In this document: piece after piece, positions 32,485 to 40,727 of the stretch
How positions within the stretch are numbered: the stretch's first letter is position 1
Layout of the letters: every line of letters starts with the position of its first letter
Assembly: GCF_040939305.1 (NCBI RefSeq)
Contig: NZ_CP162513.1
Span: forward strand, 1-52,990
Reading direction: 5' to 3'
From: Herbiconiux sp. A18JL235
Lineage (GTDB): Bacteria; Actinomycetota; Actinomycetes; Actinomycetales; Microbacteriaceae
DNA: 52,990 nt
The notes under the pieces: generated by a model
The model's database searches: none
Told to the model about the DNA's origin: nothing
Seen by the model: only the letters and a program-made list of their open reading frames with translations
Made by a program: the position numbers and the translations under genes

Positions 32485-33396
32485 CGCTTTGTTGGCCCGA
32501 AACGCGGCGTCTCCACCCGCAAGGTCGACGATCTCGTGAAGGCGCTCGGCGCCGACACCGGGATCAGCAAGTCCGAGGTCTCCCGGATCTGCGGCAACCT
32601 CGACGAGGACGTCGCCGCGTTCCGGGACCGGCCACTCGCGGACACCACCTACCCGTACGTGTTCCTCGACGCGACCTATTGCAAAGCCCGCGTCGGACGG
32701 CGGGTGGTCTCCCAAGCCGTCGTCGTCGCGGTCGGCGTAGCCGCCGACGGGCGCAGGGAAGTCCTCGGCTTCGAGGTCGGCGACACCGAGTCGCAACCGT
32801 TCTGGACCACGTTCCTGCGCTCCCTCAAGGCCCGCGGGATGGACGGGGTGAAACTGGTGATCTCCGACGCTCACACGGGACTGATTGCAGCGATCGAGAC
32901 CGTGTTCCAGGGCTCGTCGTGGCAGCGTTGTCGGGTTCACTTCATGCGCAACGTGCTCGCCAACGTCCCGAAGACGGCAGGTCCCATGGTCGCGTCGATC
33001 ATCCGAACGATCTTCGCCCAGCCCGACCCGGAGCACGTCTACGCCCAGTTCGACGAGGTCGTCCGGATGCTCACGAGATCGCATCCCAAGATCGCCGAGA
33101 TGCTCGAGACCGCCCGGACCGACCTGCTCGCGTTCGCTGAGTTCCCGTACCCGCACTGGCGTCAGATCTGGTCCACGAACCCGCTCGAACGGGTCAACAA
33201 GGAGATCAAACGCCGCACCGACGTGGTTGGCACGTTCCCCAACCCGGCCGCGCTGCTGCGCCTGGCCGGGCACGTCCTGATCGAGCAGCACGACGAATGG
33301 GACGGCGCCGACCGCCGCTACTTCAGTGAACACTCCATGAAACTCCTCACCGCCGAAACCGAGGAGGTCGCGATCCCCGAACTCGCTGCGGCATAA
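32485..33396 (+). pseudogene. IS256-family transposase, N-terminally truncated
   Basis: About 300 residues in one open frame from VGPKRGVSTRKVDDLVKALG to the stop at 33396. Mutator/IS256 features: DDE-type Asp in YVFLDATYCKAR, second Asp in KLVISDAHTGL, the conserved WQRCRVHFMRNVLA, and catalytic Glu in WSTNPLERVNKEIKRR. Full-length members have about 400 aa, so roughly 110 N-terminal residues are missing, with the break near 32480. Right-end sequence with GTGTTGAAAAACTCCACC follows the stop. The lost DNA-binding part makes it inactive. Confidence 0.88.
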
Positions 33397-33479
33397 TCAC
33401 AACAGCTGACCCTGCACGGTGTTGAAAAACTCCACCACTCAGCGGGACGTCACCCGGACCGGACGTAGTGAGCGACGCG

Positions 33480-33505
33480 GAGTACACTCATTATTGAGGC
33501 TACTC
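33480..33505. promoter_or_regulatory. TetR operator candidate
   Basis: GAGTACACTCA (33480-33490) and TGAGGCTACTC (33495-33505) form an imperfect dyad (9/11) around TTAT, 15 bases before the start of the TetR-dehydrogenase gene. Position and symmetry suit autorepression of the oleate operon. Confidence 0.6.
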
Positions 33506-33519
33506 AGGGAGGTTGCAGC

Positions 33520-35016
33520 ATGACGATGGCAGTCGCGGCAGCGAGCAGGCGCGACCGCAATATGCGCGACAAGCGCGACCGGATCTTCCGCGCCGCCGCC
33601 GAGTTGTTCGCGGAGCGAGGCTTCGCGGCGGTGACCACGCAGGAGGTCTCCGATCGGGCCGATGTGGCCGCCGGGACGCTCTTCCGCTATGCGGCCACCA
33701 AGAGCGAGCTGCTGCTCATGATCTACAACGAAGAGTTCCGCGCGGCGATTGACGAGGGCGAACGACGTGCGGCGCCTATCGCCGAGCCCGCGGCTGCGAT
33801 CAACGCGCTCGTGGTCCCGACGATCGAGCGCAGCGTCCGCACGCCGGAGAATTCCATGGCGTACCAGCGGGAGCTGTTGTTCGGCCTCGCGGCAGAACCT
33901 TATCGGGCCGAGGGTGTGGAGCTCGTCTATCGACTGGAAGGCCTGATCTCGGCCCGGTTGCAAGCGCATGCGCGCGAACGTGGCCTGTCCGTCGATTCCG
34001 CCTCCGTCCGCCTGGCGGGCGAGACCGTGTTCGGCATCATCAATCTCACCATCGCGCGCCTCTCGGACGCGCCGGTCGAGCTGTCAGACATCGAGCGAAA
34101 CCTTCGGGTCCAGATCAAGCAGGTCGTGGATGGCCTGCTCACAGAAAGGAATGACATGTCAAACATCAAGAACGTGACGGTGCTCGGCACAGGGGTGCTC
34201 GGGTCCCAGATCGCCTACCAGACCGCGTTCAGCGGATTCAAGGTGACCGCGTACGACATCAGCGACGAGATCCTGGCGAAGGCGAAGGAGCGCTTCGAAG
34301 GACTCGCGTCGACCTATCAGGCCGACGGTGTCGCCGGTGCCGCCGAAGGCAAGGCGGATGCGGCGCTCACGCACATCACGTATTCCTCCGAGCTCGCGGC
34401 CGCTGTCGCGGATGCCGATCTCGTCATCGAGGCGATCCCGGAAGTGCTCGCGCTGAAGCAACAGACTTATGAGCAGCTCGGCAAGGTGGCCCCCGCGAAG
34501 ACCATTTTCGCGACGAACTCGTCGACGCTGCTGCCGAGCGATCTGAAGGACTTCACCGGCCGCCCCGCACGGTTCCTCGCGCTGCACTTCGCGAACCAGG
34601 TGTGGAAGTTCAACACCGCCGAGGTGATGGGCACCGCCGACACCGACCCCGCCGTGTTCGACGAGGTTGTCGCCTTCGCGGGCGAGATCGGCATGGTGGC
34701 GATCCCGATCCACAAGGAGAAGGCGGGCTATGTGCTCAATTCGCTGCTGGTCCCCTTCCTCAACGCAGGCTACGCGCTCGCCGCGGGCGGCTATGCCGAC
34801 CCGAAGGATATCGACAACGTGTGGCGCATCGCCACGGGGGCACCGATGGGACCCTTCCAGATCACCGACATCATCGGCCTCACAACGCCGTACAACATCC
34901 TGTCCCAGTCCGGCGAGGGCAAACAGCTGGGGCAGTGGCTGAAGGAGAACTACATCGATAAGGGCAAGCTCGGCGTGGCCACCGGCGAGGGCTTCTACAC
35001 CTACGACGCCAAATAA
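33520..35016 (+). CDS. TetR repressor fused in frame to a 3-hydroxyacyl-CoA-dehydrogenase-like enzyme
   Basis: 498 codons without a stop from ATG 33520 (GGGAGG seven bases upstream). Residues 1-212 are a complete TetR protein: HTH IFRAAAELFAERGFAAVTTQ and DVAAGTLFRYAATKSELL, then an all-helical ligand domain. From residue 213 (ATG 34156) a complete dehydrogenase follows, beginning with its own good ribosome site. Thus the DNA can yield a 498-aa fusion, and by internal initiation the free 286-aa enzyme. The TetR part probably senses a long-chain fatty acid or its CoA ester and binds the dyad at 33480-33505. Fusion could be real or the result of a one-base loss of the TetR stop (a TGA lies one frame away at 34152). 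Confidence 0.85.
   Translation: MTMAVAAASRRDRNMRDKRDRIFRAAAELFAERGFAAVTTQEVSDRADVAAGTLFRYAATKSELLLMIYNEEFRAAIDEGERRAAPIAEPAAAINALVVPTIERSVRTPENSMAYQRELLFGLAAEPYRAEGVELVYRLEGLISARLQAHARERGLSVDSASVRLAGETVFGIINLTIARLSDAPVELSDIERNLRVQIKQVVDGLLTERNDMSNIKNVTVLGTGVLGSQIAYQTAFSGFKVTAYDISDEILAKAKERFEGLASTYQADGVAGAAEGKADAALTHITYSSELAAAVADADLVIEAIPEVLALKQQTYEQLGKVAPAKTIFATNSSTLLPSDLKDFTGRPARFLALHFANQVWKFNTAEVMGTADTDPAVFDEVVAFAGEIGMVAIPIHKEKAGYVLNSLLVPFLNAGYALAAGGYADPKDIDNVWRIATGAPMGPFQITDIIGLTTPYNILSQSGEGKQLGQWLKENYIDKGKLGVATGEGFYTYDAK
34156..35016 (+). CDS. NAD-dependent hydroxy-fatty-acid dehydrogenase (3-hydroxyacyl-CoA dehydrogenase fold), internal start
   Basis: 286 aa if started at ATG 34156 (AGAAAGGA five bases upstream). 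Rossmann motif GTGVLGSQ (11-18); the HAD-type segments FATNSSTLLPSDL and LALHFANQVWKFNTAEV carry the catalytic Ser, His and Asn-type residues; the helical C-terminal domain ends GVATGEGFYTYD. As far as I recall, the secondary alcohol dehydrogenase of Micrococcus luteus that oxidises 10-hydroxystearate to 10-ketostearate has this fold and motif set. Adjacent oleate hydratase makes exactly that substrate, so oxidation of 10-hydroxy fatty acids is the preferred function; a 3-hydroxybutyryl-CoA activity cannot be excluded. Confidence 0.82.
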   Translation: MSNIKNVTVLGTGVLGSQIAYQTAFSGFKVTAYDISDEILAKAKERFEGLASTYQADGVAGAAEGKADAALTHITYSSELAAAVADADLVIEAIPEVLALKQQTYEQLGKVAPAKTIFATNSSTLLPSDLKDFTGRPARFLALHFANQVWKFNTAEVMGTADTDPAVFDEVVAFAGEIGMVAIPIHKEKAGYVLNSLLVPFLNAGYALAAGGYADPKDIDNVWRIATGAPMGPFQITDIIGLTTPYNILSQSGEGKQLGQWLKENYIDKGKLGVATGEGFYTYDAK

Positions 35017-35059
35017 CCATCCACCTCATCACGACACGACAAGAAGCAGGAGCACACTC

Positions 35060-36841
35060 ATGCGTTACACCGCGGGCAATTACGAGGCATTCGCGCGTCC
35101 CCGCAAGCCGCAAGGCGTCGATGGCAAGTCGGCGTGGTTCGTGGGAGCGGGGCTCGCCTCGCTGGCCGGCGCCGCCTTCCTCATCCGCGACGGGCAGATG
35201 CCCGGCAACAAGATCACCATCCTCGAAGAGCTCAAGCTGCCCGGCGGTGCGTTGGACGGCATCAAGGAACCGAAGAAGGGCTTCGTGATCCGCGGCGGAC
35301 GGGAGATGGAGGACCACTTCGAGACCCTCTGGGACCTCTTCCGTTCGATCCCCTCGCTGGAGATCGAGGGCGCGAGTGTGCTCGACGAGTTCTACTGGCT
35401 CAACCGCGACGACCCTAACTACTCGCTGCAGCGCGCGACCGTGAACCGGGGTGAAGACGCGCGCACCGACGGGCTGTTCACGCTCTCGGAGAAGGCGCAA
35501 AAGGAGATCGTCAAGGTCTTCCTCGCCACCCGCGGGGAGATGGAGAACAAGCGCATCAACGAGGTGTTTTCCGAGGAGTTCCTGAAGAGCAACTTCTGGA
35601 TGTACTGGCGCACCATGTTCGCCTTCGAGGAATGGCACTCCGCGCTGGAGATGAAGCTCTATCTGCACCGCTTCATCCACCACATCGGCGGCCTGCCCGA
35701 CTTCTCGGCGCTGAAGTTCACCAAATACAACCAGTACGAATCGCTCGTGCTGCCTCTCTACACGTGGCTGCTGGACCAAGGCGTGGTCTTCCACTTCTCC
35801 ACCACCGTGAACGATGTCGACTTCGACATCGACGAGGAGACCGGCCGGAAGCAGGCCACGCACATCCACTGGACCTCCCGCGAAAACGGAGCCCCGGGCG
35901 ACGGTGTCGATCTCTCCGAGAACGATCTGGTGTTCATGACGATCGGCTCCCTGACCGAGAACTCCGACGAGGGCGATCAGCAGACCCCCGCGAAACTCGA
36001 CGACGGACCGGCGCCAGCATGGGACCTGTGGCGGAACGTGGCGGCGAAGCACCCCTCGTTCGGACGTCCTGGCGTCTTCGCCGACCACATCCCGGAGACG
36101 AAATGGGAGTCGGCGACCGTCACCACCTTGGATGCGCGCATCCCCGCCTATATCGAGAAGATCGCCAAGCGCGACCCGCTTAGCGGCAAGGTCGTCACCG
36201 GCGGCATCGTGACCGCCACCGACTCAAGCTGGCTGCTGTCGTGGACGGTGAACCGCCAGCCGCATTTCAAGCAACAGAAGCCCAACGAGGTCGTGATCTG
36301 GGTCTACGCGCTCTTCACCGACGTTCCCGGCGACTACACCGGCAAGACGATCCAGGAGTCCACGGGCGAGGAGATCGCTCGCGAATGGCTGTACCACCTC
36401 GGCGTGCCGATCGACCAGATCGACGAGCTCGCAGCGAACGCCGCGAAGACCGTGCCGGTGATGATGCCCTACGTGACGGCGTTCTTCATGCCCCGCCAAG
36501 CCGGCGACCGCCCCGACGTCGTCCCCGCAGGCTCGGTGAACTTCGCGTTCATCGGCCAGTTCTCCGAATCGGCCGAACGCGACTGCATCTTCACCACCGA
36601 GTACTCCGTCCGCACACCCATGGAGGCCGTCTACACGCTGCTCGATATCGAACGCGGCGTGCCCGAGGTGTTCAACTCCACCTACGACATCCGCAAGCTC
36701 CTGGCCGCCACCAGTCGCCTGCGCGACGGCGAGGAACTGAAGATCCCAGGAGGCTCCCTCACCCGGAAGCTGTTGATGAAGCGGATCGACGACACCGAGA
36801 TCGGCGAGCTCCTCAACGAGTTCCACCTGCTCGACGAGTGA
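35060..36841 (+). CDS. ohyA: Oleate hydratase
   Basis: 593 aa from ATG 35060 (AAGCAGGAG upstream). FAD-binding motif GAGLASLAGA (29-38), the characteristic RGGREMEDHFETLWDL carrying the proposed catalytic Glu, and KYNQYESLVLPLYTWL with conserved Tyr; full family length. Oleate hydratases (EC 4.2.1.53) add water to the cis-9 double bond of oleate and palmitoleate using FAD as structural cofactor, detoxifying antimicrobial unsaturated fatty acids. Located 43 bases after the dehydrogenase in the TetR-controlled operon: oleate to 10-hydroxystearate to 10-ketostearate. Cytosolic/peripheral; no signal peptide. Confidence 0.95.
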   Translation: MRYTAGNYEAFARPRKPQGVDGKSAWFVGAGLASLAGAAFLIRDGQMPGNKITILEELKLPGGALDGIKEPKKGFVIRGGREMEDHFETLWDLFRSIPSLEIEGASVLDEFYWLNRDDPNYSLQRATVNRGEDARTDGLFTLSEKAQKEIVKVFLATRGEMENKRINEVFSEEFLKSNFWMYWRTMFAFEEWHSALEMKLYLHRFIHHIGGLPDFSALKFTKYNQYESLVLPLYTWLLDQGVVFHFSTTVNDVDFDIDEETGRKQATHIHWTSRENGAPGDGVDLSENDLVFMTIGSLTENSDEGDQQTPAKLDDGPAPAWDLWRNVAAKHPSFGRPGVFADHIPETKWESATVTTLDARIPAYIEKIAKRDPLSGKVVTGGIVTATDSSWLLSWTVNRQPHFKQQKPNEVVIWVYALFTDVPGDYTGKTIQESTGEEIAREWLYHLGVPIDQIDELAANAAKTVPVMMPYVTAFFMPRQAGDRPDVVPAGSVNFAFIGQFSESAERDCIFTTEYSVRTPMEAVYTLLDIERGVPEVFNSTYDIRKLLAATSRLRDGEELKIPGGSLTRKLLMKRIDDTEIGELLNEFHLLDE

Positions 36842-36878
36842 CCACAAGACGCCCGCGGTCGGCATGGCGGGTTCTAAC

Positions 36879-37204
36879 GGTGGTCGCAACACCCCGAGTT
36901 TCGGGAGGTTGCGACCACCGTGTCGTTTTCGGAGGAGAAGGATCGTCGTCGGGTTGAGTTCTTGGTGTTGCTGGAGTCGTTGGGCAGCGTGACGCTCGCG
37001 GCGCGGGAGCTGGGGCTGAATCGGAACAGTGCGTCCACCTGGGCGCGGAAGGTCGGGTTTCGGGTGAAGGCTTATCCGGCCCGCCCCCACCCGGCGCGGG
37101 AGGAGTTCGCCCGGCTTCGGGCGGAGGGGATGTCCTGTCGGGAGGCGGCGGCGCGGGTCGGGATCCATGAGCGTACTGCCCGTGACTGTGGAGTTGATGC
37201 GTAA
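36879..37204 (+). pseudogene. IS30-like transposase N-terminal fragment with left end
   Basis: GGTGGTCGCAAC (36879-36890) and GTTGCGACCACC (36908-36919) form a perfect dyad that resembles the inner part of the IS30 end at 22127-22154. A frame from GTG 36920 encodes an IS30-type HTH (SVTLAARELGLNRNSASTWARK, then MSCREAAARVGIHERTARD) and stops after 94 codons at 37204; the DDE domain is absent. Another copy type than the IS30 at 22 kb. Region 37205-37355 holds nothing recognisable. Confidence 0.7.
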
Positions 37205-37355
37205 CTTGCGGTCTTCTGTGATCGGTATGTGACGTAGAGCAGCGAGGCGAAGGTGCCGGTCACATCGCTTCGCTAGAACTCTGTGGCAGCGCGTCTTATT
37301 GGAGAAGCCTGTCGTGTGGCGATGCAAAGGGGCGATGGACGACACGCAGCACACT

Positions 37356-37389
37356 AACGCCTCTTCCGTAGATCTGCGGAAGAGGCGTT
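37356..37389. terminator. Perfect 13-bp hairpin
   Basis: AACGCCTCTTCCG (37356-37368), loop TAGATCTG, CGGAAGAGGCGTT (37377-37389). A strong, isolated stem between the IS30 fragment and the convergent hydrolase gene, consistent with a bidirectional terminator. Confidence 0.65.
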
Positions 37390-37439
37390 CGTGATTCGCT
37401 TTCATGTTGACCTCCGGCCAACGTCGTGTCGGCGACGGG

Positions 37440-38237
37440 TCAGCTGAAGAAGGTCAGGATCCGGGCCCCCAGCCCGCGCAGGTCTTCGGGAGTGCGTTGG
37501 ATGTCGAGGACCGAATCCGGGAGGAGTTCGTGGAGTTGTTCCGACGTAGCCAGGGGGTGGCTCGGGTCGTCGACCCAGGGGCGGAGGAGGACGGGCTGCT
37601 GGATGCGACTGATCGCTTCCCTGGTGGGGAAGTCAGTATCGGACGCTCCGAGCATGACGTCGGCGATGATGCTCTCGTTGATGTCGGGCGGAGTCGAACC
37701 CCAGCCACCCGATTCGAGAATCGGAAGCGGCGGGATCGAAGCAGTAGCAGCGTTAAGCGCTGCGACGCCGTGTTCGCGAAGCACAGAGGCGATCTGCTGG
37801 TAGGTCGCGGACTGGGCGGCCCGTGTCTCCCACGCGGTGGGTGGGATGACGAGGGCGAGTCGACGGAACCGGTCGGGGCGTTTGACGACGGCGTGCAGGA
37901 TGGTGCCGACTCCCATGGATACTCCGAATGCGTCGACCGGCTCGTTCGGTGAGACGACGTCGAGCAGCGCGAGGAGGTCGTCGGCGAGCCGCGGCCAGGC
38001 ATACTCCGCGGGGGTGGGTCGCCCGGTGGAACGGCCATGGCCGCGGGCGTCGTATCTCACGAGGCGTCGGCCGGCCGCGGTGATAGCGGACCAGTCGAAG
38101 TAACCGCTGGCATCTTCGGCCGCCCTCGAGAAACTCAACCCGTGCGCCCCGACGACTGTCGGGCCGGTACCCGGGTGGTCCTCATAGGACAGGGTCGTGC
38201 CGCCGAGGTCGAGGGATCCTTCACGCGTGTGAGACAT
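37440..38237 (-). CDS. Alpha/beta hydrolase
   Basis: 265 aa from ATG 38237. Oxyanion region GAHGLSFSRA, conserved ARGHGRS, nucleophile elbow GVSMG (around residue 108) and a late Asp/His pair expected in the C-terminal third (PWVDDPSHPLA). Soluble, no signal peptide. Acts on esters or related small molecules; substrate unknown. It overlaps the end of the MDR oxidoreductase by 17 bases, so the two are translated together and probably work on one compound, under the divergent TetR protein at 39291. Confidence 0.85.
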   Translation of the reverse strand: MSHTREGSLDLGGTTLSYEDHPGTGPTVVGAHGLSFSRAAEDASGYFDWSAITAAGRRLVRYDARGHGRSTGRPTPAEYAWPRLADDLLALLDVVSPNEPVDAFGVSMGVGTILHAVVKRPDRFRRLALVIPPTAWETRAAQSATYQQIASVLREHGVAALNAATASIPPLPILESGGWGSTPPDINESIIADVMLGASDTDFPTREAISRIQQPVLLRPWVDDPSHPLATSEQLHELLPDSVLDIQRTPEDLRGLGARILTFFS

Positions 38238-39186
38238 CGGTGGTGTCCTTTCCGGGCAGGAGTACCAGCTTGCCGCGGGCGTTTCCGCCGAGGCTGATCT
38301 CCAGGGCGGTCTCCCACTGCTCGAGGGGGAACGTGGCCGCGATGGGTACCTGGAACTTTCCTTCGGCGGTGAGCTGCGCGAACTCGGGCAGCGCCTCGAC
38401 TCGCTCGGGAATCGTTTCGGTGAACGAGCCGCGGGCGCCGAGTTCTGCGGCGGCTTGGAAGTCGGAGATGGTGAGGACCTTCTGCGGGTCGCCGCCGGCG
38501 ATCGTGATCAGGTCGGGAAGGGCCCCGCCGACCGGCGAGGTGTCGAGGACGAGGTCGACGGGCGCGGCACTGAGTTCGGCGACACGCTCGACCATCCCGT
38601 CGCCATAAGAGGTCACGAGGGCACCGAAGTCGCGCAGGTGCTGTGCGTACGTCTCGCCGGCGGTGGCGATGACGTGCAGGCCGCGGATGAGGGCGATCTG
38701 CACGGCGGCGAACCCGATCGTGCTCCCCGCACCGTGGATCAGGATCGTCTTGCCCTCGTCTAGGCCGAGCAACTGGAGGTGAAGGTACGCAGTGTCCACC
38801 GTCATCGGCAGAGCGGCCGCATGCGCGAAGTCGAGACCCGCGGGGATCGGGAACCAGCGATTCATGACCGCCTTCTCCGATGCTCCGGCGGAGGGCGAGT
38901 TCGCCCAGTCCGCCGTTCCGAAGACGGCGTCTCCGATCTCGACGCCGGTGACGTCGTCGCCGATCGCGTCGACGATGCCTGCCACGTCGCAGCCGATGCC
39001 GCGCGGCAGGCTGCCGGCGAACAGGCCTCGGACCAGGGCCCAGTCGGCGGGCGCAAGGCCCGCGGCGTGCACTGTGACACGGATGCGCCCCGGGCCCGGT
39101 TCCGGCACCGGCGCCGTTTCATACCGGAGGACATCCTTCGGCTCGCCGTACTCGTGAAAGCGCACTGTGCGCATCTGCTCGGTCAT
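38221..39186 (-). CDS. Zinc-independent quinone-oxidoreductase-like MDR dehydrogenase
   Basis: 321 aa from ATG 39186 with GGAG six bases upstream. GroES-like N-terminal part (MRTVRFHEYGEPKDVL ... GRIRVTVHAAGLAPADW), then GCDVAGIV, and an NADP-binding Rossmann region GAGSTIGFAAVQIA. Lacks the Cys/His zinc ligands, placing it with quinone oxidoreductase/enoyl-reductase types. Such enzymes reduce quinones or alpha,beta-unsaturated carbonyls. First gene of the two-gene operon, with the palindrome at 39232-39269 in its promoter, shared with the divergent TetR regulator. Confidence 0.9.
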   Translation of the reverse strand: MTEQMRTVRFHEYGEPKDVLRYETAPVPEPGPGRIRVTVHAAGLAPADWALVRGLFAGSLPRGIGCDVAGIVDAIGDDVTGVEIGDAVFGTADWANSPSAGASEKAVMNRWFPIPAGLDFAHAAALPMTVDTAYLHLQLLGLDEGKTILIHGAGSTIGFAAVQIALIRGLHVIATAGETYAQHLRDFGALVTSYGDGMVERVAELSAAPVDLVLDTSPVGGALPDLITIAGGDPQKVLTISDFQAAAELGARGSFTETIPERVEALPEFAQLTAEGKFQVPIAATFPLEQWETALEISLGGNARGKLVLLPGKDTTDVSHA

Positions 39187-39231
39187 GGGAACTCCGTTCG
39201 GTCTCGACTGGAACAGCGACATCCGCTGTTT

Positions 39232-39269
39232 CGTCAGTCACTGACTATACGTATAGTCAGCGACTGACG
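39232..39269. promoter_or_regulatory. 38-bp palindromic TetR operator
   Basis: The core CTGACTATACGTATAGTCAG (39241-39260) is a perfect 20-bp palindrome. Outer arms CGTCAGT (39232-39238) and ACTGACG (39263-39269) extend it to 38 bp with one mismatched pair. It lies midway between the divergent MDR and TetR genes and would cover both promoters. Confidence 0.85.
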
Positions 39270-39290
39270 CAACCCTGATACGATTCCTTC

Positions 39291-39857
39291 ATGCCACGAG
39301 ACGGACGAGTCGTACGCAAGCGCTTGGAGGAAGCGGCGCTCGAGTTGTTTACCGAGCGCGGCTACGAGGGGACGACGACCGCTGAGATCGCCTCTCGTGC
39401 CGGGGTCACCGAACGAACCTACTTCCGGCACTTCCCCGACAAGCGTGAAGTCCTCTTCGCCAGCGAGCAGGAGTTGCGCGAGATCATCGTCGAGGCACTC
39501 GCTGCCGTGCCCACGGATCTCGAGCCACTGCCGGCGCTGAAACAGGGCTTCCATGGTGTCGTTCCGCTGATCGAGAAGAACCGCCCGCTCGCCGAACTGC
39601 GCGCCCCGATCATCCAAGCCGCTCCCGCTCTGCGTGAACGCGAACACGCCAAAGCAGCTGCGCTGGTCGACCTCGTCGCGAGCATCCTCGAGCAACGAGG
39701 CGTCACCTCCCCCACAGCACTACTCTCCGCACGGGTGGGAATGGACGCATTCAGCACTGCCATCCGCAGATGGTCCACCGGGACCGGCGTCCTCCACGAG
39801 GTACTCGATGAGACTTTCACCGAACTCCGCGTCCTCGCCAGCCACCTCAATCCCTGA
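39291..39857 (+). CDS. TetR-family regulator
   Basis: 188 aa from ATG 39291. N-terminal HTH ALELFTERGYEGTTTAEIASRAGVTERTYFRHFPDKREVL, then an all-helical ligand domain. Divergent from the MDR/hydrolase operon, with the 38-bp palindrome between, so it should repress that operon and itself until an inducer, plausibly an electrophilic or quinone-like compound, binds. The length and single HTH are standard for the family. Confidence 0.92.
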   Translation: MPRDGRVVRKRLEEAALELFTERGYEGTTTAEIASRAGVTERTYFRHFPDKREVLFASEQELREIIVEALAAVPTDLEPLPALKQGFHGVVPLIEKNRPLAELRAPIIQAAPALREREHAKAAALVDLVASILEQRGVTSPTALLSARVGMDAFSTAIRRWSTGTGVLHEVLDETFTELRVLASHLNP

Positions 39858-39965
39858 ACAGCCCCACCCAACCTCCATCACGTCGAGCTGCTCGCCGGCG
39901 GTATGACGACCAGCTGCGCCGACGTTGCCCTATCAGGGTTTCGTCGCAGCCCGCATGAGCGAAGT

Positions 39966-40037
39966 CTCGAAAACCTAAAGCTTTCCAAGACACCAACCGC
40001 AGCTCGAGGCCACCACTCCCCTGCCCCGAATTCTCGG
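39966..40037 (+). repeat. 72-bp direct repeat, copy 2
   Basis: Gap-free counterpart (59/72) of 32278-32349 in the same orientation, 85 bases upstream of the second serine recombinase. The pair brackets 7.6 kb including the oleate operon and the MDR/TetR module. Confidence 0.85.
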
Positions 40038-40077
40038 CACCATCGAACGTCTCGGAAAGTCGTCTCACCACTCAGCG

Positions 40078-40111
40078 TGTCTCAAACCCGAGTTCAGGGG
40101 TTTGTGGGACA
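40078..40111. promoter_or_regulatory. Dyad upstream of serine recombinase (possible recombination subsite)
   Basis: TGTCTCAAACCC (40078-40089) and GGGTTTGTGGGACA (40098-40111) are near-perfect inverted arms ending 11 bases before the recombinase ATG, where a resolvase binding subsite or autoregulatory operator is expected. Confidence 0.5.
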
Positions 40112-40121
40112 AGATGGCTCC

Positions 40122-40727
40122 ATGAGGCTTCTTGGCTACACCAGGGTCAGCACCACCAATCAGGACCCGCAACTCCAGATTGATTCACTCCTCTCTATAG
40201 GGGTCCAGAAACGCGACATCTTTGCCGACGTCATGTCCGGCAGCAAAGCGGCCGGATCACGACCTGGGATGCAGCAACTGCTCGAGTACGCCGAACCCGG
40301 CGACACCGTCGTCGTCTGGCGAGTCGACCGGCTCGGTCGATCTCTGATCGACGTCCTCAACACCGTCAACGGACTCCGCGACGCCGGCATCAACGTGCGA
40401 TCCATCTCCGACGGAATCGACCCAGCAACATCCACGGGACGGCTGATGCTGAACATGCTCGCCACCCTTGCCGAGTACGAACGCGAGCTCATCGTCGAAC
40501 GCGTCAACGCCGGCATCGCAGTCGCACGCGAAGCCGGCACGAGATTCGGCCGACCCACGTCCGACCCAGGCGTGGTGGGCGAGAAGCTGGCGATCGTTGC
40601 GACCGCTCGCGCTGCAGGCAAGACCGCAGCGGAAGCCGCGCAGCTCGTCGGCTGGAGCCGAGCCACGCTCTACCGCCACCAGGCCGCCAATGCCGATCAC
40701 GCGACAAGATCACCGCAGACCGTCTAG
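40122..40727 (+). CDS. Serine recombinase (resolvase/invertase)
   Basis: 201 aa from ATG 40122. MRLLGYTRVSTTNQD with nucleophile Ser10, VDRLGRSLIDVLN, the E-helix (LAEYERELIVERVNAG), and a C-terminal HTH (AAEAAQLVGWSRATLYRH). Same subgroup as the enzyme at 21502-22089 but clearly divergent. The dyad at 40078-40111 and the 72-bp repeat at 39966 lie just upstream, so it is the best candidate to act on those repeats. Its 3' end overlaps the hydrolase remnant on the other strand. Confidence 0.92.
   Translation: MRLLGYTRVSTTNQDPQLQIDSLLSIGVQKRDIFADVMSGSKAAGSRPGMQQLLEYAEPGDTVVVWRVDRLGRSLIDVLNTVNGLRDAGINVRSISDGIDPATSTGRLMLNMLATLAEYERELIVERVNAGIAVAREAGTRFGRPTSDPGVVGEKLAIVATARAAGKTAAEAAQLVGWSRATLYRHQAANADHATRSPQTV

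Noticed and set aside
34880..36088. 402-codon minus-strand frame opposite oleate hydratase
   Set aside because: The plus-strand enzyme has all family motifs; the antisense frame has none.
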